A stretch of 64,000 nt of DNA from Eubacterium maltosivorans (GTDB taxonomy: Bacteria; Bacillota; Clostridia; Eubacteriales; Eubacteriaceae), in the NCBI RefSeq assembly GCF_002441855.2, contig NZ_CP029487.1:2046001-2110000 (forward strand). The letters are read 5' to 3'. Positions 8,988 to 17,324 of this stretch are shown piece after piece. Position numbers and translations under genes: made by a program. How positions within the stretch are numbered: position 1 is the stretch's first letter; the number at the start of each line of letters is the position of its first letter. The notes beneath the pieces are model-generated. The model worked only from the letters and a program-made list of their open reading frames with translations. It was not told the DNA's origin and ran no database searches.

Positions 8988-10082
8988 TTACCACATGCTG
9001 TTATCGCCAACGTCACGGCCAAGATCACAGGTATAAACCCAATTGATCACATCGCCGTTTTCGACGGTATACTGGCTGCACCCATAGTTCGGGAACCAGC
9101 CGTTGACGTTATACATCCAGCCAGAGAGCTCGCCGCAGTCAAACTCATAGAGCTGATTGATACCTTCCACGTAGGCCGAATTATAAGCCGGCGTAAAGCT
9201 GGATTCCATATGAATACCATTGTCACGGCATACCCGCTGCAGCACATCATGGACACTTTCTCCCTCATTAAACTGAACCGTCGTTGGTTTTAAAATCCAA
9301 CCATCTGAGGGCACAAAGCTTTCTTTACCGCTTTTCAGATTGCCCATGTTGTTAAGAATGGTCGAACAGCTGATGGAAATGGTACAGCTGCTGCCGCCTG
9401 AGCTTCCAGAACCAGTATTTCCGCTGTCACCCGGTGTTGTTCCGTCAGGATTTCCAGCCGTCGTTGTGGGAACCGGCGCGATGGTTTTCCCGGCTACGAT
9501 ATAATAATCCCCGCCAGTTTCCACGATGTTCACTGTCATCTTTGTGGTTTCTGCGCTGTTGTCAAAGGTCACATTACTCATTTTTGCCGGCTGCCCGTTG
9601 TTCAGCTTGCAGAAAACAGCCGAATCTGCATCCCATTTTTCCGGCAGCGTAATGGTGAGCTGCGGCACGGTGATGAGCCCCTTGTTGCCCGTCAGGGTGA
9701 TGCCGAGGCCATAGGCGGCATCGCCGGCCGCTGCCTTGACATTGTTGAGTGTATTCCCCTCTGTCGTAAAATCGACCTTGAGGTTCTGATCCTCCGGATT
9801 GTGAATATCCTTGCCGTTAAAGCTCCAGCTGTACTGGATTCCGCTCATGGTGCTGCCATCAAAGGTCACCACCTTGTCCTGCCCCTGGATGGAGCGGAAC
9901 TGCGCGGCTGTCACAACGCCATTTTCCGGCAGCGGGTTTGTATCTGCCAGCTGAACTACCTCTTCATCAGAGCCGCCCTCTGTCAGCCCGCTGATGGGGT
10001 CCTTGCACCCTGCCAGCGTGAGCACGGCCAGCAAAAGCATTGCCAATAATAAAACACCCTTTTTCTGAATACCTCTTTTCAT
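8988..10082 (-). CDS. Lipoprotein with C-terminal DUF4430 (transcobalamin-like) domain (364 aa)
   Basis: The N-terminus has a basic start, a hydrophobic core and the lipobox LTLAGC, so it should be lipidated on the outer membrane face. Residues about 40-200 form a beta-rich region I do not recognise. A Thr/Gly/Ser/Pro linker follows (about 203-232). Residues about 235-364 match the DUF4430 pattern: a strand-rich start, VHDVLQRVCRDNG, the SGWMYNVNGWFPNYG core, and a GDVINWVYTCDLGRDVG ending. DUF4430 (PF14478) also covers the C-terminal beta domain of mammalian transcobalamin and intrinsic factor, which caps bound cobalamin. Placed between an S component gene and ecfT, it is a good candidate for the extracellular corrinoid-binding partner that hands ligand to the ECF transporter. 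Confidence 0.85.
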   Translation of the reverse strand: MKRGIQKKGVLLLAMLLLAVLTLAGCKDPISGLTEGGSDEEVVQLADTNPLPENGVVTAAQFRSIQGQDKVVTFDGSTMSGIQYSWSFNGKDIHNPEDQNLKVDFTTEGNTLNNVKAAAGDAAYGLGITLTGNKGLITVPQLTITLPEKWDADSAVFCKLNNGQPAKMSNVTFDNSAETTKMTVNIVETGGDYYIVAGKTIAPVPTTTAGNPDGTTPGDSGNTGSGSSGGSSCTISISCSTILNNMGNLKSGKESFVPSDGWILKPTTVQFNEGESVHDVLQRVCRDNGIHMESSFTPAYNSAYVEGINQLYEFDCGELSGWMYNVNGWFPNYGCSQYTVENGDVINWVYTCDLGRDVGDNSMW

Positions 10083-10114
10083 TTTTTCTCCCTTTCTTTT
10101 ATTGTTTTCGGCCT

Positions 10115-11056
10115 TTAATGATACAGGCCGAATTTAATCTTTACCCGCTCCAGCTTCTCAATCATCACCGGCCCAAGCAGCGCTCCAAAGAAGGCGGTGC
10201 CCAGACCATGTACCGCGTCGTAGGGCGCGCCGGAAATATAGAGCAGCTTCATGGAGCCCCAGTCAAGGCCCACGCCAGAGCCGGAAACACTGGATGACAT
10301 GACCAGCGCGGCGATGTTCATGATACCGCCGTAGATGATAAAGGTGGCCAGAAAGCCAAAGACCGCCAGCGTCAGCCGGTCCACGGGCAGGCGGCGGCGC
10401 TGGAGCAGCACCCCGGCCAGCAGGCCAATGGCCCCAAAGCCGTAAAGCCACCAGCCCACAAAGGGCCCCTGGGCGTCTGAGACAATCCAGATGCCAAAGC
10501 CCAGCGCCAGCGATACCACGATACAGATGAGCGGCCCCATGACCACCTTAAAATCGACTTCCTTTTTTGAGAACTCCTGATCCCTGTTAAAGCAGAGCCC
10601 GCCGAGAAAGCCCAGAAGCCCCCAGCAAAACATCTGCCAGGGCGTCCAAGGTCCCTGACTGGCAAACATATTGATGACCAGCCTTGCCATAGCTCCTGTC
10701 AAAAAGCCTTCCTCAGGCCCCAGGCATATTCCTGCAATGATCACCAGCGCTGTTCCCGCCTGAAATGGTCCCAGCATGAAAAACGCCAGATTCCCGCAGG
10801 CCGCAATAGCAGCAATCACAGCAATCACAACAATCTCCCGCGCGTCGGGCCGGCGCCCCTCAAACCGCATGACAAAGGGAATGGCTGTGTAGAGAATAAT
10901 CAGCAGACTGATAAACAGGTATCTCCGGTCATCCAGAAACCGGATGCCAAACCAGATGGTCAGGGGGATCAGCAGAAAGATGATCATCGCTGAGACAAGG
11001 GTCCGTTTTCTTTTTGCCGTTTGTGTGCGGATATCCGCAGCTGCTTTATCCATCAT
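10115..11056 (-). CDS. ECF transporter S component (copy 2, 313 aa)
   Basis: Paralogue of the S component at 3026-3913, with a shorter cytosolic N-terminus (about 22 residues) and an additional hydrophobic hairpin in the middle (about residues 140-200). Shared landmarks are FEGRRPDARE, QGPWTPWQMF and the C-terminal EKLERVKIKFGL. The start ATG at 11056 overlaps the TGA of the DUF4430/beta-propeller gene (ATGA), so production of the surface anchor protein and this membrane subunit is coupled. As with copy 1, the substrate is unproven and a corrinoid is inferred from context. Two S components sharing one T and one fused ATPase would allow two related ligands. Confidence 0.8.
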   Translation of the reverse strand: MMDKAAADIRTQTAKRKRTLVSAMIIFLLIPLTIWFGIRFLDDRRYLFISLLIILYTAIPFVMRFEGRRPDAREIVVIAVIAAIAACGNLAFFMLGPFQAGTALVIIAGICLGPEEGFLTGAMARLVINMFASQGPWTPWQMFCWGLLGFLGGLCFNRDQEFSKKEVDFKVVMGPLICIVVSLALGFGIWIVSDAQGPFVGWWLYGFGAIGLLAGVLLQRRRLPVDRLTLAVFGFLATFIIYGGIMNIAALVMSSSVSGSGVGLDWGSMKLLYISGAPYDAVHGLGTAFFGALLGPVMIEKLERVKIKFGLYH

Positions 11057-14000
11057 GGCTTCTTAACCAGCTTCGGCCAGAGCGCGCATCCGGTAATATA
11101 CAGTGCCGCCATGGCAGCTGCCGTACATCCCAGGACAACCGCGGCCTTTTTCAGCTGCTCCTTACCCGACGGCGTTTTGGACACACTTCTGCTGTATGGC
11201 AGCATGGCCCCGTCAAAATCCCAGGGCTTAAATTCATCCTCAGCCTTACTGGCCGTCTTTCCAGAGGCTCTGGCGGTCATACCGTCGCTGCCTGCTTTAC
11301 TGCCTTTCTGCATTCCCAAACGCCCTTCAACAGGCGCCGCCTCTCTGACAGGCTCCGAGGTGCCGGTCAGGGCCATGAGATGCCCCCGGTCATTCCGGTA
11401 ATAGATGGTTCCGTCCGCGTCACAGTTGAGACTGGTGGTGGTATATTCCTGCTCATCACCCGGGGCGCGGTAGATCACCTCGGCCTGCGGCGTGGTATTG
11501 CCTGCCCAGTCCTTTACCCGGACAATGGCGCCGTCGTGGTTGTTTACCGTGATATAGAGGTAAACTGTCTGCTGGCCGTCAGCCGTATAAGCTGTTGTAA
11601 GCAGTGGTGAGGCCTTGGACGGGCCGCCGATATCTGTCTGATAGATCATGCTGAGAGAACCCGCGTCCAGAACCGCCAGCTTTCCATTTTCCGTATTGCC
11701 CTGGTCAATGACCGTGGCCTTGTTATAATCCTCCTCATGGCCCGAGCCATTCGCCTTCTGAGTGGTGACATACACACGGCCATTGTAAACCACCGGCGAT
11801 GTGGTTGACGCTGCCGGAAGTTCGGCAACTTTAGCTCCTGTGTAGTGCCCGTCACTGGTAACACCGAGCTTAAAAACCTTCCCGCCGCCAGTGATCCCAT
11901 TGGCGGTGGCGCCGCCGCCCGCTGTAAAATAAAGGGCGCTGGTTCCGGCGTCATAGGCGATACACGAACGGATAACGCCGCCAGTGGCGTACCGGTCAAT
12001 GAGCGCCCCCGTCGATTTGTTACGGGACTGCACCACGCCAGAGTCCCCGCCGAAGATTACCGCGTCGCCAACCACCGTGGCGCCGCTCCAGTAATAGCCG
12101 CCGTCATCGTCCGAAACCCACCGCGCACGCCGGATACCATTAATCTGGTAAATTTCGCCGTTACTCGTGGTGTCTATACAGAAAAAGGTTCCCTTGTTCG
12201 TCGAGCCGCTCCAGGTACCTGAGTAGATAAAACCATCGGCATAGGTAACCTGACAGTTGCTCTGCCCGCCAAAGCTTTCGGTGCGCCAGAGCGAATCCAG
12301 GGTATCGGCGTTAAAGGCCTCAATGGTGCCCTTCTCCTCTGGCACGAAGATCATGCCGTCGCCATAGGTGGCATAAGAGAAAAATCCCACTTCTTTCGCG
12401 AGCTTTGCCTCTTTGACAATAGCGCCGGTGTTTTTATCCAGCTTGTAGAGCTTGTTGTTCTGGGTAGCGACAAAAATATAGTTGTCCACCACCAGCGGGG
12501 TGCCGGCAGTCATCTGCTTGCCCCCTGTGTTGATGTCGCTGTTTATCCACTTTTCGGTCAGGTTGTTTCCCGCGTTTGGCAAGCTGGCGTCCACAATGGC
12601 CATGTTGCTGTTGTTCTTCCTGAAGGTTGGCCAGTAGCTCTCAAAATCCACATAGCGGTTCATCTTTACCGTCACCGTACACTGGTTTTTAATGCCGCAC
12701 ACCTCAGCGGTAATCACTGCCGTCCCCTTGACATGCCCGGTGACAATGCCCTTATCATCCACACTGGCCACGGACGGGTCCGAGGAGGTATAGGTCAGTC
12801 TGTTTTTATCCGTTGTATCATAGGGCTTAAAGCTCAGCACGCTCAGTTCAAAGCTGGGATTTGCAATATCCAGTAAAAGCGTTTTTTCTGTATCACTCAG
12901 TATAAAGCTTTCAATGGCAATGCGACTGTCGGATACCACTGTAAAGGTCGAAAAAGCGTCTGTCGAAAAGCTGAAGCGCTTATTCTGAGCATCGTAGGTA
13001 ACCAGGGCATTCCCCTTTTCATCTACAAAACCGACGCGCTCGCCGTTGTGCAGGAGGGTCAGCTGGCCGTGCTCGCCAAGCCCCGGCGCCGTGTAACCGC
13101 CGGAGGGCATCGTGATTTTAAAGCTCTTGCCCTGGGTATCATATTCCGGTATGGCGTCCGCGCTTTCCGCAGCGGCAAAGTCCCTCAGCCTGATTTCATA
13201 CTGGCTCTCAACGGCCGGGTCCAGATACTGGGCGTCCGCCTTGAGGGCAGCCCGCTGCTCTGCCGTGACCTCAACCGCCTGCGCCACCACCTGCACAGTC
13301 CAGGGCAGTGTCAGGGAACGCCCTTTAACGGTAACGCCGTTATCCGATGCGTTGATCACCGTTAAGGCACCCGTCACCTTTTTCATTTTCTTTTCAGCCT
13401 GATCATAGATTTCCTGATCCTTGGTCAAGAAGCCATCGTAATCGCCTATGGCATTCAGCGCTTTTTCAGCTTGAACCAGATCAAAAAGACTTTGGTCGTC
13501 GGGTTTTCCACCGCTGTCGATGACGGCCTGAACCGTATCTGTCGCAGGCTCGCATATCGCCACCACCCGAGACAGCACCTTGCTGTAGCCGCTGTTAATG
13601 GCGACCTGTATATTGGCATCCTGTTCTGGTGTTAAAAGGGACTGCTGCGCGCTTGTCAGGTTATTATAGGCATTCTCAACCACTTTAACCTCATCCAGAG
13701 ACGGGCTGGCATTGGTGTTCAGAATCGCCGCCAGCCGAACCACTTCCTTGACCGCGGCAATGTCCTCATCGGTAATGTCCGGCGGGTCGACCGGGTCGTC
13801 CTCTGTGACAGTAACCCGGCAGTCCGCGGTAAAGCTGCCCACCTGTGCCATGATCACGGCCTCACCCTTGGCCACCGCTGTAATACGGCCATTTCCGTCC
13901 ACTGCCGCCACCTGTTCATTGTCCGAACGCCAGGTAACGGTTTTGTCATCCGTCGTATCTGCCGGGCTATAGCTGACCTTGAGCGCGGTCGTCTTACCCT

Positions 14001-15066
14001 TGCCCAGGCTTACTTCAGATTGATTCAGGCTGATGCTCTGCAGCGGCTTTTCGGCGCTCTCCTCACTTACAGTGACCTCACAGCTGGCGGTGAAATCGCC
14101 GAGGGTGGCGGTGATGGTGGCGGTGCCAACGCCAGTAGCATACACAATTCCTCCATCAACATATACTATGCTTTCATCACTACTGCTCCATACTACCCCT
14201 TGTTCTACCCTGCAATCTTCAGGATCATAGATCACCTGAAGTTCTCCCTCCGTTTCATATTGGAGATTCATTTTTTCCTGGTTCAGTCTAATTCCCTGTA
14301 AATTCCGTGCATCTACAGCTGTTTTTAAATACGCAAGAGCACTGTCTACGCTTGATTGATCCAATGTTAAATCCTGGATAATCTTCATAGCATTATCATA
14401 AGCATCCTGAATGTGTTGGATAGATAAAAGCACATCTTTATCTGCCCGTCCGTTAAACTCTGCAATGTACTTCGTTAACGCATCTCTGTTTGCAATAAAT
14501 ATTCCACTGCCATCATATTTATCACCCACATCTTTCCCTGTTCCCCAGAGCGTAAATTGATATCGGACAACGTCGCCATCCTTTGGAATATAATATCCCA
14601 TTCCCTGTTGTGGAAATGTATTATTTACCATGTACATCCAACCAGATTTTTCAGAATAAGAGAATTCTCCAAGCCCTGGGTAATGTTTATTGCCGTCATT
14701 TTGCTCATTTGTTACCCGGTAACCACTCATTTCCTGAATATACATAGGTATATCCAAGACACCAGCATCTGCATTTTTTATAACTGCCAGGTAAAAACCA
14801 TATGAGGAATTTTCTTTTGTCTCGTAAGCATCTGGTCCGCCCAAAACACGGTCCAATAAATCTGCCCCTGTATCCCCCGCATAGATCGGAACTTCCTCCG
14901 GCTCAATAAAATATCCTTGCCCCAGAGTAAAACGCTCAACACTTACTGTTACTGTTCCAACCGGCGCGTCCGCTTTTACGGTGGCCGTATTTACAAAACA
15001 CGACAGTATTAATACGATGCATCCAATTGTAAAAGCTTTAAATATATTCCTTTTTATGTTTTCCAT
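11053..15066 (-). CDS. Secreted multidomain DUF4430 / Big2 / beta-propeller protein, membrane anchored (1337 aa)
   Basis: Domains in order: signal peptide (1-32), DUF4430 domain (about 36-175, with YSEKSGWMYMVNNTFPQQG and a GDVVRYQFTLWGTGKDVG ending), and a short helical segment. Two bacterial Ig-like Big2 domains follow (about 255-335 and 340-420), then a FIVAR-like helical region, an uncharacterised beta region (about 560-715) and a third Big2 (about 718-800). A PQQ-type beta-propeller region (about 802-1235, repeats such as YKLDKNTGAIVKE and FNADTLDSLWR) comes next, then a hydrophobic C-terminal helix with a basic tail (about 1307-1337). It should be displayed outside the cell and anchored by its tail. 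The transcobalamin-like domain suggests ligand binding. Base composition changes sharply inside the gene near 14130: AT-rich upstream in the reading frame, GC-rich after. Confidence 0.85.
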   Translation of the reverse strand: MENIKRNIFKAFTIGCIVLILSCFVNTATVKADAPVGTVTVSVERFTLGQGYFIEPEEVPIYAGDTGADLLDRVLGGPDAYETKENSSYGFYLAVIKNADAGVLDIPMYIQEMSGYRVTNEQNDGNKHYPGLGEFSYSEKSGWMYMVNNTFPQQGMGYYIPKDGDVVRYQFTLWGTGKDVGDKYDGSGIFIANRDALTKYIAEFNGRADKDVLLSIQHIQDAYDNAMKIIQDLTLDQSSVDSALAYLKTAVDARNLQGIRLNQEKMNLQYETEGELQVIYDPEDCRVEQGVVWSSSDESIVYVDGGIVYATGVGTATITATLGDFTASCEVTVSEESAEKPLQSISLNQSEVSLGKGKTTALKVSYSPADTTDDKTVTWRSDNEQVAAVDGNGRITAVAKGEAVIMAQVGSFTADCRVTVTEDDPVDPPDITDEDIAAVKEVVRLAAILNTNASPSLDEVKVVENAYNNLTSAQQSLLTPEQDANIQVAINSGYSKVLSRVVAICEPATDTVQAVIDSGGKPDDQSLFDLVQAEKALNAIGDYDGFLTKDQEIYDQAEKKMKKVTGALTVINASDNGVTVKGRSLTLPWTVQVVAQAVEVTAEQRAALKADAQYLDPAVESQYEIRLRDFAAAESADAIPEYDTQGKSFKITMPSGGYTAPGLGEHGQLTLLHNGERVGFVDEKGNALVTYDAQNKRFSFSTDAFSTFTVVSDSRIAIESFILSDTEKTLLLDIANPSFELSVLSFKPYDTTDKNRLTYTSSDPSVASVDDKGIVTGHVKGTAVITAEVCGIKNQCTVTVKMNRYVDFESYWPTFRKNNSNMAIVDASLPNAGNNLTEKWINSDINTGGKQMTAGTPLVVDNYIFVATQNNKLYKLDKNTGAIVKEAKLAKEVGFFSYATYGDGMIFVPEEKGTIEAFNADTLDSLWRTESFGGQSNCQVTYADGFIYSGTWSGSTNKGTFFCIDTTSNGEIYQINGIRRARWVSDDDGGYYWSGATVVGDAVIFGGDSGVVQSRNKSTGALIDRYATGGVIRSCIAYDAGTSALYFTAGGGATANGITGGGKVFKLGVTSDGHYTGAKVAELPAASTTSPVVYNGRVYVTTQKANGSGHEEDYNKATVIDQGNTENGKLAVLDAGSLSMIYQTDIGGPSKASPLLTTAYTADGQQTVYLYITVNNHDGAIVRVKDWAGNTTPQAEVIYRAPGDEQEYTTTSLNCDADGTIYYRNDRGHLMALTGTSEPVREAAPVEGRLGMQKGSKAGSDGMTARASGKTASKAEDEFKPWDFDGAMLPYSRSVSKTPSGKEQLKKAAVVLGCTAAAMAALYITGCALWPKLVKKP

Positions 15067-15115
15067 TTTCTCTCCTCATACAACAATTCTTTATAGTAAG
15101 GGTATTCGTTACTGC

Positions 15116-15139
15116 TCCCTGTTACCAGGAAGCAGGGGC
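15116..15139 (-). repeat. Intergenic hairpin between cohesin and DUF4430/Big2 genes
   Basis: Arms of 10 bp (CTGCTTCCTG / CAGGGAGCAG) around a GTAA loop lie in the 93-base gap between the two genes. There is no T run after it, so it is more likely an mRNA processing or stability element than a terminator. Confidence 0.4.
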
Positions 15140-15159
15140 TTACACCCTTTATTTATTTG

Positions 15160-17310
15160 CTATGCATTAAATCTTTTCCTATAAGCAATTAGCCCCGCTA
15201 TTGCCAAAATAAGGAAACCAACTGCTACCGCCACGCTACTGTTGCCGTCCTGAACAATGCCTGTATTCGCGTTGTTTCCAGAAGCATTCGTACCTGTCGC
15301 ATTATTCACAGTGTCAGCCTTATTATCACCGCTTGGATTAGTCCCCGGATTTTGTTCTTCCGGTTTCATCATACCAACCACCGCAAATTCAGAAAAGCTC
15401 TTAACCTGAAGGGTAAGCTTATTATCCTTTGGTGTTACAGCAGTCCAAATAAACATACCGGTTTCTTCATCCTTATGACCAATATAATACAAATCATAAC
15501 CCATCTGTTTTTCAGTGAGAGGAATTGTCAATGTAAAGGTGCCATCTGCATTTTCAATCACCTCAGGCTTAATGTCTGCAAGGAATAAAATATCCGCTTT
15601 CTTAGCATCTGAGAACTCAGAAGCGCTGTCAATTGCTTTTTGTGCTTCTGATAATGCTTCTTTATCTGCCATCTTGTCCGTTACAATAATCTTTTCACCT
15701 GCTGGTAAACCGTTAACTGTTACACCAGTCTTTTCATCCGTGGCGATGGTCACCAGCTTAGAGACGGCGGCATTCAAATTCGTGGCCACTGTATCTACCT
15801 GCTGCTGTGTGCTGTCATTCAGGTTTCCGGCAACCTTTTCGGCTGCGGCTAAGGCTTCCTTTACAACGGCAAAGCTGTCCGCGGTGTAATGACTTTCATC
15901 TAATTTTTTAGCTGTTTCAACCGCTTTGGTCAGGTCTTCGGTTTTTGTTGCCTTTTCCATTAAACCCTTTGTCGCATTCTGCAAGTCGGTCAATACCTTG
16001 TCCGCTTCTGCTGCCGGCACCTGGCCTTCTGCCAGCCGACCTGCCATGGCATCCGCATTTTTGAGGGCTTCCGCTACCGCTTTCCAGCTGCTGGTGGTGT
16101 AAGCTTCTTCCTTGAAGGCTTCGCGCACCTGCGCAACCGCTGCGTTAAAGGCGTTTTCGTCTGCTGCAATCACCAGCTTGGCGACCGCGTCATTCAGGTT
16201 TTTAACCGCTGCGGAAACCTCAGCATCTGTGGCATTTTCCTGGCCGACCAGTGCTTTTGCCGCATTCAGGGCTGTCTGCACATTTGCCTTGGTTTCGTCC
16301 ATATAGGTGACATCTTCGCGCGCAAGCGCTGCTTCTGCCGCCTGGATGCTGGCCGCCAGCGCCGCCTGGTCACCCTTGGCGCTCAGGGCCGCAATGGCGG
16401 TCTTAACCGCCTGAGCCGAGTCCGCCACGGTTTTCTGGTTTTCCGCGTTATCCGCGAGATCCGCGTCCAACACGCTCTGGGCGTCGGCGACCGCTTTGGT
16501 CAGGGCCGCGTAGCTGTCCGGTGTGTACAGGGCTTCATCGTAGGTTTTGGCTTCATCGACGACTGCTTTTAAAGCCGTTTTGTCAACCGCTTTAACCAGC
16601 TGCTTTATGGCATCATCCAGCGCCTTAACCTGCGCCGCAACTTCGTCTTTTGTATTTTCTGTGGTTATTTCCTTTGCCGCCGCAATGGCTGCTTCCAGGT
16701 TTTGATAGCTTGCCGCGGTGTACAGGCTGCTGTCAACGGCTTCCGCTTCGGCGATTTTGCTGGTCAGCTCGGTGATGTCTGTTGGCGGAGCCGTGATCAG
16801 TATCTCTCCTACATTGTTCGTAACTGTTGGTATTACTTCAGTTCCGTCAAGGTTGCCATCTAGTAAATACATATCTGTGACTTTAGCTTCAAAGTTCACT
16901 TTCCCAGTAACATCTTCTTTTGCTTTAAATACCATAGACATGATGACGGTATCAGGTGCCACAATGTCAGAACCCAATTGACTTATATTAACCATGACAG
17001 CAGAAATATTTTTGTTATCGTTAACCATATTACTGCCGGTCTTTATAGGCGTTTCGTATGATACGCACTCAACCTTACTGCTATCGTAAACCACCTGGGC
17101 ATTCATAACACCAAATGATTCTGCACAATTCAAGGTCAGTGTAAACTCTTTCCCTTGCTCGATTTTTTGTTCGTTGTTTCCGCCTTGCATATTTAAGGAA
17201 ACTACTCTTTTGGGGGTGTTCTCTTCCGCAAAAACCGGCGAGATACAAGCCATAACAAGACAAAAACTGAGGAAAATCGCTGTTAGTTTGCTGAATTTTC
17301 GTTTTTTCAT
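15160..17310 (-). CDS. Cell-wall cohesin-domain protein with FIVAR repeats (716 aa)
   Basis: Signal peptide at 1-28. Residues about 37-165 read as a cohesin domain: GVMNAQVVYDSSKVECVS matches the cohesin beta-sandwich core, followed by VIMSMVFKAKEDVTGKVNFE. About 180-520 is a series of FIVAR-type three-helix repeats (pattern AaxxVDxxLYTAASYQNLEAAI). About 530-645 is a beta domain related to one in the 21054 protein. The C-terminus has NANTG, a hydrophobic helix and a basic tail, a sortase-like sorting signal. Start taken at the ATG at 17310 with AAAGGTG upstream; an in-frame TTG at 17328 overlaps the previous stop. Cohesins bind dockerins, and the adjacent upstream gene ends in a dockerin, so this is likely the wall-anchored receptor for that protein. 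Confidence 0.85.
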   Translation of the reverse strand: MKKRKFSKLTAIFLSFCLVMACISPVFAEENTPKRVVSLNMQGGNNEQKIEQGKEFTLTLNCAESFGVMNAQVVYDSSKVECVSYETPIKTGSNMVNDNKNISAVMVNISQLGSDIVAPDTVIMSMVFKAKEDVTGKVNFEAKVTDMYLLDGNLDGTEVIPTVTNNVGEILITAPPTDITELTSKIAEAEAVDSSLYTAASYQNLEAAIAAAKEITTENTKDEVAAQVKALDDAIKQLVKAVDKTALKAVVDEAKTYDEALYTPDSYAALTKAVADAQSVLDADLADNAENQKTVADSAQAVKTAIAALSAKGDQAALAASIQAAEAALAREDVTYMDETKANVQTALNAAKALVGQENATDAEVSAAVKNLNDAVAKLVIAADENAFNAAVAQVREAFKEEAYTTSSWKAVAEALKNADAMAGRLAEGQVPAAEADKVLTDLQNATKGLMEKATKTEDLTKAVETAKKLDESHYTADSFAVVKEALAAAEKVAGNLNDSTQQQVDTVATNLNAAVSKLVTIATDEKTGVTVNGLPAGEKIIVTDKMADKEALSEAQKAIDSASEFSDAKKADILFLADIKPEVIENADGTFTLTIPLTEKQMGYDLYYIGHKDEETGMFIWTAVTPKDNKLTLQVKSFSEFAVVGMMKPEEQNPGTNPSGDNKADTVNNATGTNASGNNANTGIVQDGNSSVAVAVGFLILAIAGLIAYRKRFNA

Positions 17311-17324
17311 TATTCTTTCACCTT

